A DNA stretch of 64,000 nucleotides from positions 310,001 to 374,000 of the forward strand of contig JAEQBH010005074.1 in assembly GCA_016808115.1 (NCBI GenBank), written 5' to 3'. Positions 35,976 through 49,056 of the stretch are shown here, piece after piece; positions within the stretch are counted from its first letter, which is position 1; every line of letters starts with the position of its first letter. This stretch comes from Tetrastigma voinierianum. Lineage: Eukaryota; Streptophyta; Magnoliopsida; Vitales; Vitaceae. Made by a program: the position numbers and the translations under genes. A model generated the notes under the pieces. It saw nothing but the letters and a program-made list of their open reading frames with translations. It was not told the origin of the DNA and did not search any database.

Positions 35976-37794
35976 ATAAATGTCGAACATAGATCTATAA
36001 TACATCTGAAATAAACAGTCTCAGATTAGTGCCTCGAGTATCAAGAGCCTCAAAATATCTTGTAAGACAAGATTAAATCATCAGCCTGATAATATCTATA
36101 AATCGGCAATGAAGACAATTTTCCAACTTTAAACCCATGTAAAAGTGGTTTTATAAAGTTCTCTCTCCCTATTTTTGGAAGAGAAGTTTTTCATTGAAGA
36201 AAGATTCTTCCCTCTCATCCTATGCACCATGACAAAGAAAGGAGAGGCATAGTCCAGATTCCTCTGCCTTTTGTGTATATCATAACCTCTTTCTATAGAA
36301 CATTATCAGCATACTACTACTCTCCTTTTAACAACCAATCCAACCTTGATGTTGGTGCATATAGAAATCCAGGAATCAACAATAATATTAAAAGAACAGA
36401 ATTCTATTCTTTTATAAAATCAGAAGTAACAAATGCATCAAATGAGTTCAAAGAAATAATGAAAAACAAGGAATCACTCCAAAAATAGAAGAATCAATAA
36501 AAGAAAAGAATATACATCACTATTCCCCTTTCAAACAAAACTAGTTATATACAGCTGAAGGATGTGATGAAAAAGTAACCTGAAATAGTACTGCACAATT
36601 TATGGGGGTAAAAGATCTCTTCTAAAAGATATGAAGCACCTTGCTCTTCAATTGATTAAATGATTTGCAACTTGATTAGCTAAACATAGTAGTCCAAATG
36701 TAAAAGTACCCTGTCACTGTATATCTACAATGGCGGATCACGGATTATTATAGGTCCTTAAGTTGACAATAACAAGCATAAAAATGACGAATGAGGTCTA
36801 CAAGATGACAACTCTACCTGATCACTGTTCTTTGCCCTCCAAAGACTGCTCACTAATTCCATGTTGTACTCCTCTTTTCTAGTCAGTAGTAATATAACCA
36901 AATTGGATGATCCTTTACATTGAAATCTTTAACCCTTATTTTCTTTATAGACCCTAAACCTAATAGATTCCTAATTACCATCTTCTCAAAACCTCATGAA
37001 TCTGGTATGTTACAACAAAATTTCAGAAATCCTCATGATCATATTTTCCAGCTTGGTAGAACAAAATCTCTTTCTAGAGTATACCTTGTCTTTTGACTTG
37101 AATCTTACCTAACTTCTAATGAGATAAGATCCTTTTGGTTAGGTCAATACACATTGATCTCAGAAGTTTTTTGGCGCTCCCACTTGCTGGAGGTAGAATC
37201 ATAATATGAAAGCAAGCAATCTAGTAAGGTAACAGGAGTAGAAGGCCTAATCCCATAAAGAAGGGAGAGAGTCTCATTTGAAACACAATGCATGTTAATC
37301 TTGCATATTAATTAGGGAGCAACAATCTATAATGATTATGCAAAAAGAGCTCCATTTCACACTGAAAGCATGTTAAAAATGATTTTCGTAAATCAACTTA
37401 ATGATTTAACAACTCAAGTATAAGTTAATCTAAAGATGTCTTAAATCATTAAGCATTAAGCTTTACCAAACTTCCTCTATAGACCTAGGATTGCCAACAT
37501 TAGAATTAATTAGTAAACTTGACTCCGTATTGTTGCTAGAAGATAATATTCAAAAGGTTAAGTGAAACAAGCATCTAAATGCCAAAGCTAACATAAGAGC
37601 CCCATCTAGTTTCAGACCAGATGCATTAGCAAAAGGAGGCAAGACATAACCTTTAAGGTATAACGAAGCATAAACCTCACGTGAGCCAAAAAAAAAATAG
37701 AATATGAAATAAATTACTAATAATAAGAATAATGAAGACATGCTAAAAAATCATATAAGAATAAAATAATAAGATCATAAAATTCATAACAAAT

Positions 37795-37935
37795 GAGTTT
37801 TAATGAAGTTTTTCCGGTAGACTTCGGGTTTGCCTTTCCTTGTTTACTCCTTGTAGACTTCGGGTTTGCTTTTCCGGCTTTTATTAATGAAGCTTGCTTT
37901 TTCCTATCAAAAAAAATAAAATAAAAAAAATCATA
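37795..37935 (+). repeat. Possible LINE/SINE 3' end
   Basis: The phrase 'GTAGACTTCGGGTTTGC' occurs twice 49 bp apart. It is followed by 'TTTTATTAATGAAGCTTGCT' and then 'CCTATCAAAAAAAATAAAAT'. An ending in ATCAAAAAA after TTAATGAA is typical of plant non-LTR retrotransposon 3' ends. No open reading frame of such an element is nearby, so this would be a heavily 5'-truncated copy. Confidence 0.4.
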
Positions 37936-39057
37936 ACAAACTAGTTTTAATTTAGTTCCTCTTTATAAAAATTAATAACCAAGTAAAGTCACTAAATTGT
38001 TATCATATCAAATTGCTCTAGCATCTTCCTCCCTGTAACCATTCTCACACACACACACACAAAAAAAAACTATTGCCCAACCATTCTTATGTTTCATTCA
38101 TCAATAGCAATCCTCCTTTTCCTTTATTAACAATGATATAATAATTAAACATGATCCTACTCAATACGACAATTAATAACTACTATTTCTTCTTCTCAAT
38201 TCCTTATCTTTCTTTCTTTTTTTCTTTTTCTTTCCTAAGGCATCAGTGGAAGCCAATTTAGGTCCCTTCATTTCTAAAAGTCTAAATGAGAACCTGGGCC
38301 CAAGAAACAAATCTATGCCAAAATCCTAACAAAGCATAAAACTAATTAATACCAATTGAACTTCTAAAATGAAAATCAAAAGCCACCAAATCCATTAAAA
38401 CCTATTGAATATTTGAACCTTAAACCTCAACGCAATAGCCTCAAGATTGTACATTACAATATTGAAGCTAAAGCATCAGTCCTAATTCATAGCACCTCAC
38501 CTTAGGTGAACCTTAAAGTGCATTCAAAGCTCCTAGACTCCTCAGTCTTGATATATGTTCCCTTTCTTTATAAGTCCTTAAGAATTCTTCCACGAGGACG
38601 AACACAAGAATCGTTGTGTCATCAAGGGGAAAGACTCTTTCTTTGTGACTTTTTGACTTTAGTCAGAAGGGGTGATGGGCTTTCAGGCTTGGACTACTAG
38701 AGCAAAGCTTGTACTAGGGCATTGGCCTTAGGTCTTGGAGGTTAGTCTTTCTTTCTTAAAAGAGATTTTCCCCCCAACCCTTTTAGCTTCTTAGCCACAT
38801 CAACATTTAAGGCCTTGCTTAATCCTTTTAAGGACTGACTCAAGACTTGTTCAGCTTTATACTTGAAATGGAACACATTTATGGTGGACAACTATTTCTT
38901 TTTTCATCTCTATTTCTGCCATGCATACCAGCACATATTGCTTCCCCCACCACCAAATATGTTTCCTATCCTTAATTGATGTCATGCTAAATAGTTAGAC
39001 TCACCCCTTTCACCAGCAAACTGAACAAGATATCCACCTACACTGTCTTCTTCTCAC

Positions 39058-39315
39058 CGGTCACTCTTCTTGTTATGTAAAAATCCAAGCACGCTCTTTG
39101 ATTTCTTCTTACTAGCCAGCCTTAGCATGATGATAAAAATCTGAGCACCATCTTCAACTTTTAGTAGCACCGACAACACCTTGTCCCCATCTCCACCACG
39201 CCTTCATCGTGATGATAAAAATCCAAGCACCATCTTCAACTTCTTACCGGCTATGCTTTATCATGATGATAAAAACCCAAACATTATTTATCTTCAGCAC
39301 CGACAACACCTCGCA
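39058..39315 (+). repeat. Tandem array of about four 60-85 bp units
   Basis: Units share 'GATGATAAAAATC', then 'CAAGCACCATCTTCAACTT' and, in alternate units, 'AGCACCGACAACACCT'. Four copies start near 39075, 39127, 39211 and 39263. The open frame over it repeats an MMIK-type peptide and is not a gene. Confidence 0.75.
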
Positions 39316-41273
39316 TCTTTCATTTCCACAAGACACCTGCCTCTATGAGATCAACAAACTTGAAAAGTTTAAAGTCAATCTCAAAAAGCTTTCTCCACTA
39401 TTCAAACAACTACATCATATATCTATTCTATTGTAAGTGGAATGACAATCCTTTGATCTTTATCCATCCTTTTCAAAAGCATAGGGGACATTGTTACCTT
39501 TCACCGCAATGAACTCCTTTTCATGGAGATAGGATGCTCTATCTGCTATATACAAACAATCAATTCCTTGTGATATAATGAAAAAGGAAATTGAAACCAT
39601 TCCTCCCAAGCCTAAAAAACTTAGCTAAGGTTTTTCTTACCTTACCATGTTTCCCATCAGCATATATGAACTTACAAATAACTATACATCCCATTAGAAT
39701 TATACACATAAGACCTAAGGAAAAAACAATATTTTTTCCAATAAGATGCGATAGATAAAAAAGATGGTATGCGTATGGAGGACAATCACAGCAAGATTTG
39801 AAATTTAACATATTATCATTTGGAATTTCAAGAATATTATGATTTGTCAAAATGCATCATTAATACAATAAAATATTAGGGAATTTCGAGATTGGAAACC
39901 CAATTGCTATTTTTTCATCAATATTCTTCGTATCGAACTAGATATTTTATATTTAGTTACACTTAATTTGCTTTACAAACCTGACTTATTATTAAAATTT
40001 GTTGGATAATAGGTAATTTGATCAAGGGTAACTGCAAGTGAAAATGACAATCCCACTAAAAAAAATGTTTAGGTAGTTCATAACGCTAAACCCCTACCAT
40101 ATAAATGAATCAATTAGGCCCTCCAAACTGCACATGGATGTCTCTTCCTCTCTCTCAAAATAATCTTGAAATTTCTCTTAGACATTAGAACAATTATCTT
40201 CCCTCGATTCAGTTGGTAATATACATTATAACTGATATTAACTTACTAGTATTTCTTATCATGTTCCCACCATCATGGCTTCATTCTTCCATCTAAAATC
40301 CGAATTATACCTCAATATAATCCTCAAGAAACCTTCAACAAAATTTTGAGGTTTATCTTCTATATCCCAACTTGCAATTAGCAGGACAAAAAAGACAAGA
40401 AAAAGAATGCCAGTTTGCCAACAAAAACATAAATAAATTTCATAATGCTGAAGATAGAAGCACTAAAAAATGTTGAAAAAAAAAATTGTTCTGTCATCTT
40501 CTAAGTCATCCTAGTTGACCATGATGATTCCAATCACACAAAAAGAGCCCACAACAATCAGAAGTGAGAACTGGTAATTCAGTTCAGCAACTTATCACAT
40601 ACTGGTTTGTGTGCAACTTAGACTAGAAAATGAAACTGGTGTTCAATAAAATTGATCTAGAGCTTATACATATCTTACACAAAGCTAAAGAGATCATCTG
40701 CTTAGCATATACATGAGTTTGGAAGATTGTTAGGACATGAGATGGACTAATTAAGACGGTCAGATAACCCCCGTTTAACTTTGCCATTGGTCCATCAAGT
40801 AGCTAAACAAATCATTTTTAATAGGAAAATGGCTAAACAAATCATGGTAACCATACATTCATGAGGCATCAAGACAACCAGAGACAAATTCATTTATAAG
40901 GCAACTCATAAAATGCCCAATTTAGCAACTGCTATCTGATTAAAACTGCCTCAAGAGGAAGATAAAAGTCGATCATATTTAGTAAGCTATCAGTCTGAAC
41001 TGTACAATGCCTAGGTTATGAATAAAAACCTAAAAAGGGAAGTAGAAGCAGCAATTTGAAAGGCTATATGGAAGCTTCTAGCTTTCTGTTCATACAAATT
41101 GGTGATGCCCTGCAAAAACAAAACAAACCTAATCCATTACAGAACATGGTTCCTCCTTGTATGACAGTATTGTGTGTGTGAAGATAACAGAAAAATGCAA
41201 GGTGACAGAGTATAAAAACCATATGCATCATTATCATGACTTAGGACAATTCTAGCAAGCACGGTGCAGAAAT

Positions 41274-42548
41274 TCACCCTTGAGCTTTCTTGAATTTTGA
41301 CTGATAAGTGATGTACCACCGCACAAATTTCTTCAGCCCTGACTCAAGATCAGTTGTAGGCTTATACCCAAGCTCCCTCTGCGCCAAACTTATATTGGCA
41401 TGAGTATACTGCACATCTCCATTCCTGGGCATAGGCAATACCTTCCTTTTTGCTTTCACCTTCAACAGCTTCTCTCCAGTATATACTGCTTCCCCACTTT
41501 ACCGGCGACGTGTTTCCCAAATTGAAAATCCGAAATTGAGCAGCCCCCTTCTTCTTACCACCGGAGCCTGTACTTTTCTTCGCGGTATCCAATGCCGCTA
41601 AACATCCCTTCACTATATCATCAATGTATGTAAAATCTCTAACAGATCCATGATCTGGCGCTTCAAAGATCGTAATTATTCTCGCTTTGAGAATATCTCG
41701 GTAAAGAAGAAATATACCATATCAGGCCTGCCCACAGTCCCGTATACAGTGAAAATCGCAAGCCAGTAGGTGAAAGAATAATATATATGATTATATGTAT
41801 GAGCAATGGCTTCGCCTGCTTTCTTGTCATACTTGTATGACTCGCTGGATGGTCTGTTTCGATCCTTCTCGAAGGGAACCTTCGAATTAGCCCATCGCCG
41901 AGCTCGAAGATGCCCAGACGATGGCTGGCTGTGGGTCCGCAGATTTACAGAGCTTCAAGAAGATTACGAGATTCGGCAATGTTGCTGTTGACATGACTTA
42001 AGTTCTGCATTGCGTAGCGAACGCCGGCCTGAGCAGCAAGGTGCATTACGTGTGAACTCCACTGAATCAGAAGGCTTCCTAAGAAGCTCCGCGCGTCGTG
42101 ATATCGCCATCCACCACAAAACACGCCGGCACGGTCAAGCGGAGTCTCGGCGGTGGCGCTTCAGTTCGGGTCGTAGTAGTTGTTAAAATTGTCGGCACCG
42201 ACGACATATCCCGCCTTCAGGGCCGCGGAGACGTGGCTACCGACGAAGCCGGCGGCACCGGTCACCAGGACGATGTGGCCGCGACCAGAGCGGACATGCG
42301 CCGATTGCCGCACCTTCTTTTCCCACTCGGGACTTCCCCAAGTAGAGTTCTCCAGAACCCGGCGAGACTTATCAGCGGAAGGCGACGACGGCGATAACCG
42401 AAAGAAAGAAAATGACGCTGAAGAAGAATAACGACCAGAAAACGAGCAGCGATAGACCAGATAGGATCGGAATCGGTAAATGTAGTGATACTTGTCGGAC
42501 TTGAATTTTCCGGGCGTGGAGGATGTTGTTGTCCATGTGCTGCGACAT
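41274..42548 (-). CDS. GAE: UDP-D-glucuronate 4-epimerase (GAE family), frame-broken
   Basis: This enzyme converts UDP-glucuronate to UDP-galacturonate for pectin; plant members are type II Golgi membrane proteins. In order on the minus strand: start MSQHMDNN (42548); hydrophobic anchor LLVFWSLFFFSVIFF (near 42430); STWGSPEWEKKVR stem; NAD-binding VLVTGAAGFVGSH (near 42250); DNFNNYYDP; HVMHLAAQAGVRYAM (near 42030); QPAIVWASSSS (near 41910). Then come a Y-x3-K catalytic pair before KAGE (near 41840), GRPDM (near 41730), RDFTYIDDIVKGCLAALDTA (near 41600), FNLGNTSPV, and NGDVQYTHANISLAQRELGY to TGA (41274). Length matches the family (about 425 residues), without introns, as in other plants. At least eight small frame changes interrupt it, and stepping across single-base changes recovers conserved blocks. 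Either it is a young pseudogene or the sequence has indel errors. The family call is very secure; the exact paralogue is not. Confidence 0.92.
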
Positions 42549-42807
42549 TGGCGGGAAACTGATCGGAACCCTGATCAAACCCTAGCCTGTTCCCTCCTCT
42601 CCTGAATCGATTCTTCAATCCAGAAACGGAAACAGAAACAAAAGGGTTTAGGTTCTGAGAGCCATTCTTGTTCTTCACAGACGACTATTGCCTTGCCTTG
42701 CCTTGAATGCGCGTTGTGAAGAAACAGTGAGACTTTTTGGCTGTTACCTTCTCCTCACTTTTTCTTGATTTCTTGGATTCCACTCAGGGCCGATGAGTAG
42801 ACCCTCT

Positions 42808-42815
42808 CTTTATAG
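42808..42815 (-). promoter_or_regulatory. Candidate TATA box of the GAE gene
   Basis: On the minus strand this reads CTATAAAG within GCCTATAAAGAGAGGG, about 260 bp upstream of the GAE start codon. The expected transcription start would be near 42780, leaving a 5' UTR of about 230 bp. That stretch contains the purine-rich and AAGGCAAGGCAAGGCAA sequences at 42685-42705. Position and context are good; there is no transcript evidence. Confidence 0.5.
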
Positions 42816-43335
42816 GCTGGGCGGCGCCAGTGTATTTTGCGATTGTGTGGCTTTCTGAGGGGGCAAATTCGTCATTGTTTACATTAAAATTGTAAAACCC
42901 AATTTGTTCGCCTGAGGGTTTTTTTCTACCTCCTGTCAATCATAAACTTAAGGGATTCTTATCTGCCATTATTTTTTTTTATTTTTTTTCTAAAAAAATA
43001 AATATTATCATTTAATTAAATTATTATTTTAATAAAAGGAACAAAGGTAAAATTTATATATATATACAACTGTATTATCCTTTTCCCAAAAATAAATAAT
43101 TTCCTTTACTATCATTTAGATTCGGACTATTAAGAATAATTTGATTCATTTCCCTTATTTTTATTTTGTTCATGTGTGACTAAGGCAATCATATTAATTC
43201 ATATAAATCATATATATTATTTTGAGAAAAGTTAATTCATATGGAAGGTGCTTTGAAAAAAAAACAATGATTAGCAAAATGACAGAATATGAAGGGGTGT
43301 AAATGTAACCTAATAAGACGTAGGGTTGTGCACGG

Positions 43336-43452
43336 TTATTAAGATCTAACAGATAATTTGAAATGTAAAATCGACAAAAATCGATTTGATTTTCATTTAT
43401 TAAGATTGAACCCATAATTTGAAATATAAAATCGATAAATTCTATTTGATTT
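43336..43452 (+). repeat. Direct duplication of about 60 bp
   Basis: 'TTATTAAGAT' followed by 'ATAATTTGAAATGTAAAATCGA' and 'TTTGATTT' occurs twice in a row with a few differences. Confidence 0.65.
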
Positions 43453-45319
43453 AGTTTATAGATAATAACCAGTTGAAATAATTTAAATTTAGCAATCATA
43501 CTATTTTAAAATTTTAATATTAAAAATATAAAAAGCTTGTATTGGATCAGTACATTTTAAAGATTTTAATGGAATCAGTAGTATTGAATTATGACTTTTG
43601 AAAACTTTATAAAAGTATACCGATATTCAAACAATTATTTACAATTACTTTCATTTCAATGACTTTTCTATTAAAAGTATATAGACTTCACCCTTCAAAA
43701 TTCTCTTGTGATTTTTTGAAATATTTGAAATGATTTTTTTTATCAAGTGAAGTTATGTATAATGACATGAACGAGCAAAGCAAGAGAAACTATAGTGAAA
43801 TTATTAATTCTTTGTTTGTAAAATTATACAAAATTAGTATTTAAAAAAACAATTTATATATATTTGAGTCGAGATTGTAACATCTTAGGTATGAATTAGA
43901 AGTTTTTCTTGTTCTAATAAATAGGTATGAATTATTAAATTTTTCTTGTTCTAATAAATAGTTAGAGATAACGTAAAGTTGAAGGTTCAGAATCTAGGGT
44001 TTAAAAATCATTTTATTTTCAGGTAAGGGTATAGCCCTAAATATTAATATTTTATTCTCGAAAAACATTGAGTTGGAAAATTTAAAATGTAAGGTTGTAT
44101 ATCTAATTTTTTTCGGATAAGATTATTAATTTATATTTGTTACAAATTTTAATATGTCAGTGATTTTTTTGAAAAATGGTTTTTTAAATAAATTTGTTAG
44201 ATAATTTATGATTTTTTAGAACATATTTTGATGATGGTTTTATAATTATTTTAAAATTTATATAACGATTGAGAATTATCTAAAACAAAATATCATGAAT
44301 GATATTATTTTTAATAGCTATTTTAAAACTTTTTCAAATAGAAGACTGTTTGATAATTATTTTTCAGTAACTTTTTTATTTTTTTAGCAACAATTTCTTT
44401 TTATGTTTTCATAGACAAAAATCGTGTTCAAGTGAATTATGTTTTCATAAGAAATTAAACCTAATCTCTATTTTCTCTCTAACATCTTTTGAAGCAATGC
44501 CTGATTTTTTTGTCAGTATTGACATGAAATCACCCATTTACACTTATTTTCCATGCTACCGATAAATGGTTGACCCTATGCCTTGCATTATGGGTTTTAT
44601 ATGTTTTGCGTCACTTGATGCGTGTATGAGTTGTTAATCGTCGCCCCGTCGGCGTATAGTTATCATCGTCTTGGTCAGTGGTGATTGTGTCGTCTGATAT
44701 GTGATTTGGTTTCGTCGTTATAGTACGTCGTTTATTTGTGTTTGAAGCGATTCGAGCGAAGCCGAAATATATCACGATCGGAAGACCGATAAATTAAATC
44801 GATGATTGTTAGTATCTTCTGAGTGGAGTCGAAGGTATTATAGTCGTAATAGTGGCGTCAGATGTGTGGCTATTTATTAAATGTATAAGTTTTGGTCGTT
44901 TACATTATGTTATTAGTTGGATATTGTTTAGCTCGTTTGTGGTTTTAAGATTTGATTCTATGTTTCCGTGAAGTATTGGTAAATTAATGTTATTTTATTC
45001 TTCAAAAAAAAAATGCAGTTATGTTTTTCAATATCTATTTTTGAAATAAAAATATGTTTATTAACATTGAAAATAATAATGAGAAATAACTTCTATATTA
45101 ATTTCCTAAATAATATTCTATAATATTTTAAAAGTTAAAATCATATTGAAATTGTAATATGTTTTAAACCAATTTTTAATCTTTATTATATTTTAAAAAC
45201 TATATATAGTTATTTATTTGTAATCAATATAAATATTTTCATAATAATTTTTAAAAAAATAACTAGTGAATATACAAGAATTAAAAATATTTTTTGAAAA
45301 CACTTTATTTTATGTTCTT

Positions 45320-45520
45320 AAAAATTGAGAAACTCTAGGAATTGAAAGTTTCGGAAATTGGAATATTTTAGAAATGGATAGATTATAGAAATGGGGAAGT
45401 TTAAAACTTGAAAATTTGAAAATTTTAGAAACTATAAAATTCTAAGTTGAGAAAATTTTATAAATTGGAAAAATTTAGAAATTGAGACATTTTGAAAATT
45501 AGTGATTTAGAAAATTGAAA
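45320..45520 (+). repeat. Degenerate short tandem repeat (GAAATTGG/AATTTTAGAAA)
   Basis: About ten irregular units of 15-22 bp combine GAAATTG or GAAAATT with TTTTAGAAA. Units are strongly diverged, and the array has no sharp edges. Confidence 0.5.
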
Positions 45521-45995
45521 TTATAACTTTGATGTTAGAATAAAAAAATGGGAATGTGTGAATTCTTAGAAATAAAAATAAAGCTCATAGTGGAATTGGA
45601 AAATTTGAGATGAAATAGATTATAAATAAATAAATAAATAATTATTTGTAAGTATCTTAGATGAAAATTTAATACAAATTTGAGAAAGAAGAAGTTATGA
45701 AAATTTATTTATTCAAACTTATTCGAAACAAGTGTTTAGATAAATTTTCAGTGGAAAATGAGGTACGATCCAATTATTTGAGCTCCTATGACTAATGTAA
45801 CTAATGATTTGTAGAAGTGATGTGATCATGTCAAAGTGGAATATTATATATATTTTAATTTGAAAAAATTATTTTAAATAACTTTGATACTTTTTTGAAC
45901 AAAATTATTTAATTAAAATATTTCAATTTTATTTATTTTATTAGAAATCCAAAATTGATTATAGTTGTTAAAGTTAGTAAAATCATCAACATCTT

Positions 45996-46210
45996 CAAGT
46001 CTATCAAAGTCTATAAATCTTTTGAAATAAAAGTCTATAAAAGTCATCTATAAATTTACAAAGCCTATAAATTTACAAAGTCCACATTAGCTTATAAAAG
46101 TCTTTTAAACTAAAAATATATGAAAGTCATCTATAAATTTATAAACTTTATAAAAGTCAACAAAAGCCATTAAAAATATTTTAAACTCTATAAAAGTCAT
46201 CAACTTAAAA
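45996..46210 (+). repeat. Degenerate tandem repeat (AAAGTCTATAAA)
   Basis: AAGTCTATAAA, AAAGTCATCTATAAATTTA and related phrases recur about nine times with irregular spacing. No coding potential is seen. Confidence 0.65.
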
Positions 46211-47211
46211 AAAAAAACGTCTTGAAAAGTCCTAATCTAATACACTCCTAATATATTTATATATTTAATGTTATCCAAAAAAATCCATAACTTCTCTATA
46301 ACTTTTTAATAATAAATTTTAAAATAGCATTATAAAAAATAATTATCTAAGTTAAAAATCAAATAAAATAAAATAATTTTATTATTCAATAAATAATTAC
46401 GTAGAAAATGAAATATATAAATATAAATAAAAAAAGATATTGAAGAAAATTATTTTGAAAGATCCAAATTAAAAACTTTTTTGACAATGGAACACCCAAG
46501 AACTAAGACAAAGTATTATAAAATTGAACCTAAGACAAAAGTATTATAAAATTTTTGAGAATTTTACAAATCTTTAAAATAACATAAAAGTTTAAAAGAT
46601 TATGAAAACTCATAACTCATTAAAAGTTTGAGAGTTTCAAAAACCAAACTTAAAAAATAGAATAAAGGTTTACAAGATAACATTTATTATTTCGGTTCGA
46701 TTTCTTTTTATATTTTGAAATTAAAACCAACAACTTAAATTACTTATTTCGATTTAATATTTGTTATTTGGTTTCAATCGGTTTATGCGCCTCCCACCTT
46801 ACTATTAAGAAAGATACTTGGTGTGACCATTTCTTTTAGACAAGTGAGTATTGGATAAATCCACTTAATGATTTTAATAATAATTGAATTAAATAGAATT
46901 AAATATATTTGATAAAATAATTAACTATTTAAAGTTTTAAAAATTTAATTAAATTTTAAAATTCAAATATTCGATTTATTATCATTTATAAATTTAACAA
47001 CATAAAGAGAGATTAGTTGTGTATCTATAAATTAAATTTCAAATTGTATTGAATTGGATTTGAGTTTGTTGTTCCTTAATCCAAGTTAAATTGGGTTTAG
47101 TTTACTTCAAGTTTTTTTTTTTTGTGATAACTTCAAGTTAAAGTTGAGTTAAGCTTAGTGAGTTCATTATTTTATTTAGATTGAATTTGAGTTTCCACCA
47201 ATCAACCTTTC

Positions 47212-47342
47212 AAACTATAATCTCTATTGGGTGGATTTGAGTTTTATTTTAAAGAAATATCAAACATTAAAAATATCCAAACTATAATCTATTGAATTGG
47301 ATTTGAGTTTTATTTTAAAGAAATATCAAACATTAAAAATAT
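47212..47342 (+). repeat. Direct duplication of about 66 bp
   Basis: Two adjacent copies share 'CAAACTATAATCT', then 'GGATTTGAGTTTTATTTTAA', then 'AGAAATATCAAACATTAAAA'. The second half is identical over some 45 bp, so the duplication is recent compared with its surroundings. Confidence 0.85.
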
Positions 47343-48269
47343 ATTTGTATTTCCTTTTTATTTTAGTTTATCTTTTTAATATAAATTAAATTTTTAATCA
47401 AAATATGTCATGCATTTTGTAAAATAAGTTTTTTTTTTTTTAAAGTTTGTAAAATGTATAATATGTTAATAACTCACGTGAAAGGGATAATACCTTAACA
47501 TAATATTAACATATTTTACGCTGGATAGGTTTAAAAATGATAGTGAATAATATATATTTGATCATTTATCCTATGTTGTATTTGGTTGAATATAAAACAG
47601 AATAACTAACGAGATAAATTATTTTCCAAAAAAGTAACGACATAACTTATCGTCTTATCCTATTGTATTAATGGTTAAATACGAGATAATAATGATGCTG
47701 TAGCTATTAACTCTTTTATCCCATCTTGGTTTTTAAAAAATAAACAGAAAAATTTTTGTCTTCTAGGTATTTTATGTGTCTTGTAAAGAAGTTAAGTTTT
47801 ATAAAGATCCGTTGTCCTTTTAGGTATTTACATGTCTTATAAAAAAGAGTTAAGTTTTCTTGTTAAGAGGTATAGGAGATGCGTGTTCAGTTGTAGCAGA
47901 ACAAGTATTATAACTTTGATATCTAAAATGATGATAAATACAAAAAAATAATGAGGATATTTTTTTATCCAAAATATAGTGAAAACATGTCCATCTTCAA
48001 CTTGTAGTATGAGATAGTGTGTTTGAACATCATAGATCAGGTTTTGGCTAACTGGTTGTTCATTGAGGGTCACTTATTGAGAGTTGTTGAGTCTAGCATG
48101 ATTAGAGGTATAGGCTTGGAAGCAGTTTAGTTTGATCCCGTCAGAATGGGTTGAATCAGGTAGGGTCGTAAGTGAAAATGGATGGATCGATTTGAGCTTT
48201 ATTTTTATTCGAGTCGGATTTTGATTAGCTCTTCGACACCTGTGAATACATGTAGAAATGGTAAATGGG

Positions 48270-49056
48270 TCGACATTAGAAATAATAATAAATAAACAAT
48301 TTACAAAATTTATATTTTGTAAAATAAAGTTTATTGAGATACCTCGTTTATTTTGTGTTATATATATGATTATATAAAAAATAAATTATTATAGTTATAT
48401 ATATATATATATTTATATATATATTATTTTATTTTATTAAAAACAATTATTTAGTAACTATTTTTTTCTATAAACAACTATTTTATATTTTTTCATAATA
48501 TAAAAATTAATATTCTTAATAATTAAAAAATAATATGTGATCATTTAAAATTTAAAATAAAAAACGAGTCAAGTGGGCCAGCCAGAAATTTAAGCCCTAG
48601 TGCCTTGGTCTCTTCAGAACAATTGATAGACAGGCCTCTATTTTCTCAGCATAATGGCCAAAAAATATAGAGTGGGGGCATTGGCTCTCGTGAATAAGTA
48701 ACAGCCATTAGGGCTTGGGCCAGCCCACTTGGCCCTTATTTACTTGTTTTTTATTTTAAATTTTTAAAGATACACGTAGTTTCTAGTATTAAGATTATTA
48801 GATTTTATATTATGTAAAATATAAAATAATTGTTATGAAAAAAAGATTACTAAATAATTAATGTAATAAAATAAAATATCTTAATAAGAAAAATAATTAA
48901 AAATAAAATAAAAATAGATAAATATAAAATAATTTATTTTATATGATGTACTAAGAGCAGTAAGAATAAGCTATCGTATTTAAAGAAACTTTTATTTCTG
49001 AAAATATAAAATTTGTAAAATTATTAATTAATATTATTTTTAATTTTAATGTTGGC
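48270..49056. repeat. Long imperfect inverted repeat (arms about 330-350 bp)
   Basis: The left arm (48270-48602) and right arm (48707-49056) are reverse complements with mismatches and small indels, around a loop of about 100 bp. Near the loop, 'AAATAAAAAACGAGTCAAGT' with 'GGGCCAGCC' and 'AAGCCCTAGTG' pair with 'CATTAGGGCTTGGGCCAGCC', 'CACTTGGCCC' and 'TACTTGTTTTTTATTTTAAA'. At the outer edge, 'CATTAGAAATAATAATAAAT' and 'TTTACAAAATTTATATTTTG' pair with the right-arm sequence at 49005-49050. It would form a long hairpin. It may be a foldback element or an inverted duplication. No terminal target duplication was found. Confidence 0.7.

Larger units (their letters stand above)
30728..36000. other. 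Long non-coding stretch downstream of the NYN gene
   Basis: There is no convincing gene. The sequence is intermediate in AT content with many poly-T/pyrimidine runs (30930, 32210, 33370, 34450). It resembles introns or 3' UTR, and several acceptor-like 'TTTTGCAG' sites occur (near 32486 and 34620). One 62-codon frame at 33705-33893 ends in LQDIAFEHMMALKYRRDHNR and looks mildly protein-like, but I know no family for it. A repeat-type terminus CAGTGACGGACCTAGAAATT lies near 31340. Confidence 0.35.
36001..41273. other. Intergenic DNA upstream of the GAE 3' end
   Basis: No gene can be supported. An 88-codon frame at 36222-36488 lacks any recognised domain. An (AC)n tract lies near 38045-38060. 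The stretch holds a possible retroposon tail (37795-37935) and a small tandem array (39058-39315), listed separately. Confidence 0.4.
42850..48269. other. AT-rich intergenic DNA
   Basis: This is long AT-rich sequence with no supported gene. It contains small tandem duplications (43336-43452, 45320-45520, 45996-46210, 47212-47342). A less AT-rich, CpG-bearing patch lies at about 44620-44860, whose origin I cannot tell. Open frames are short and low-complexity. Confidence 0.45.

Noticed and set aside
42098..42431. Plus-strand open frames of 83-99 codons
   Set aside because: They are antisense shadows of the GAE gene. The minus strand over the same bases encodes the conserved VLVTGAAGFVG region.
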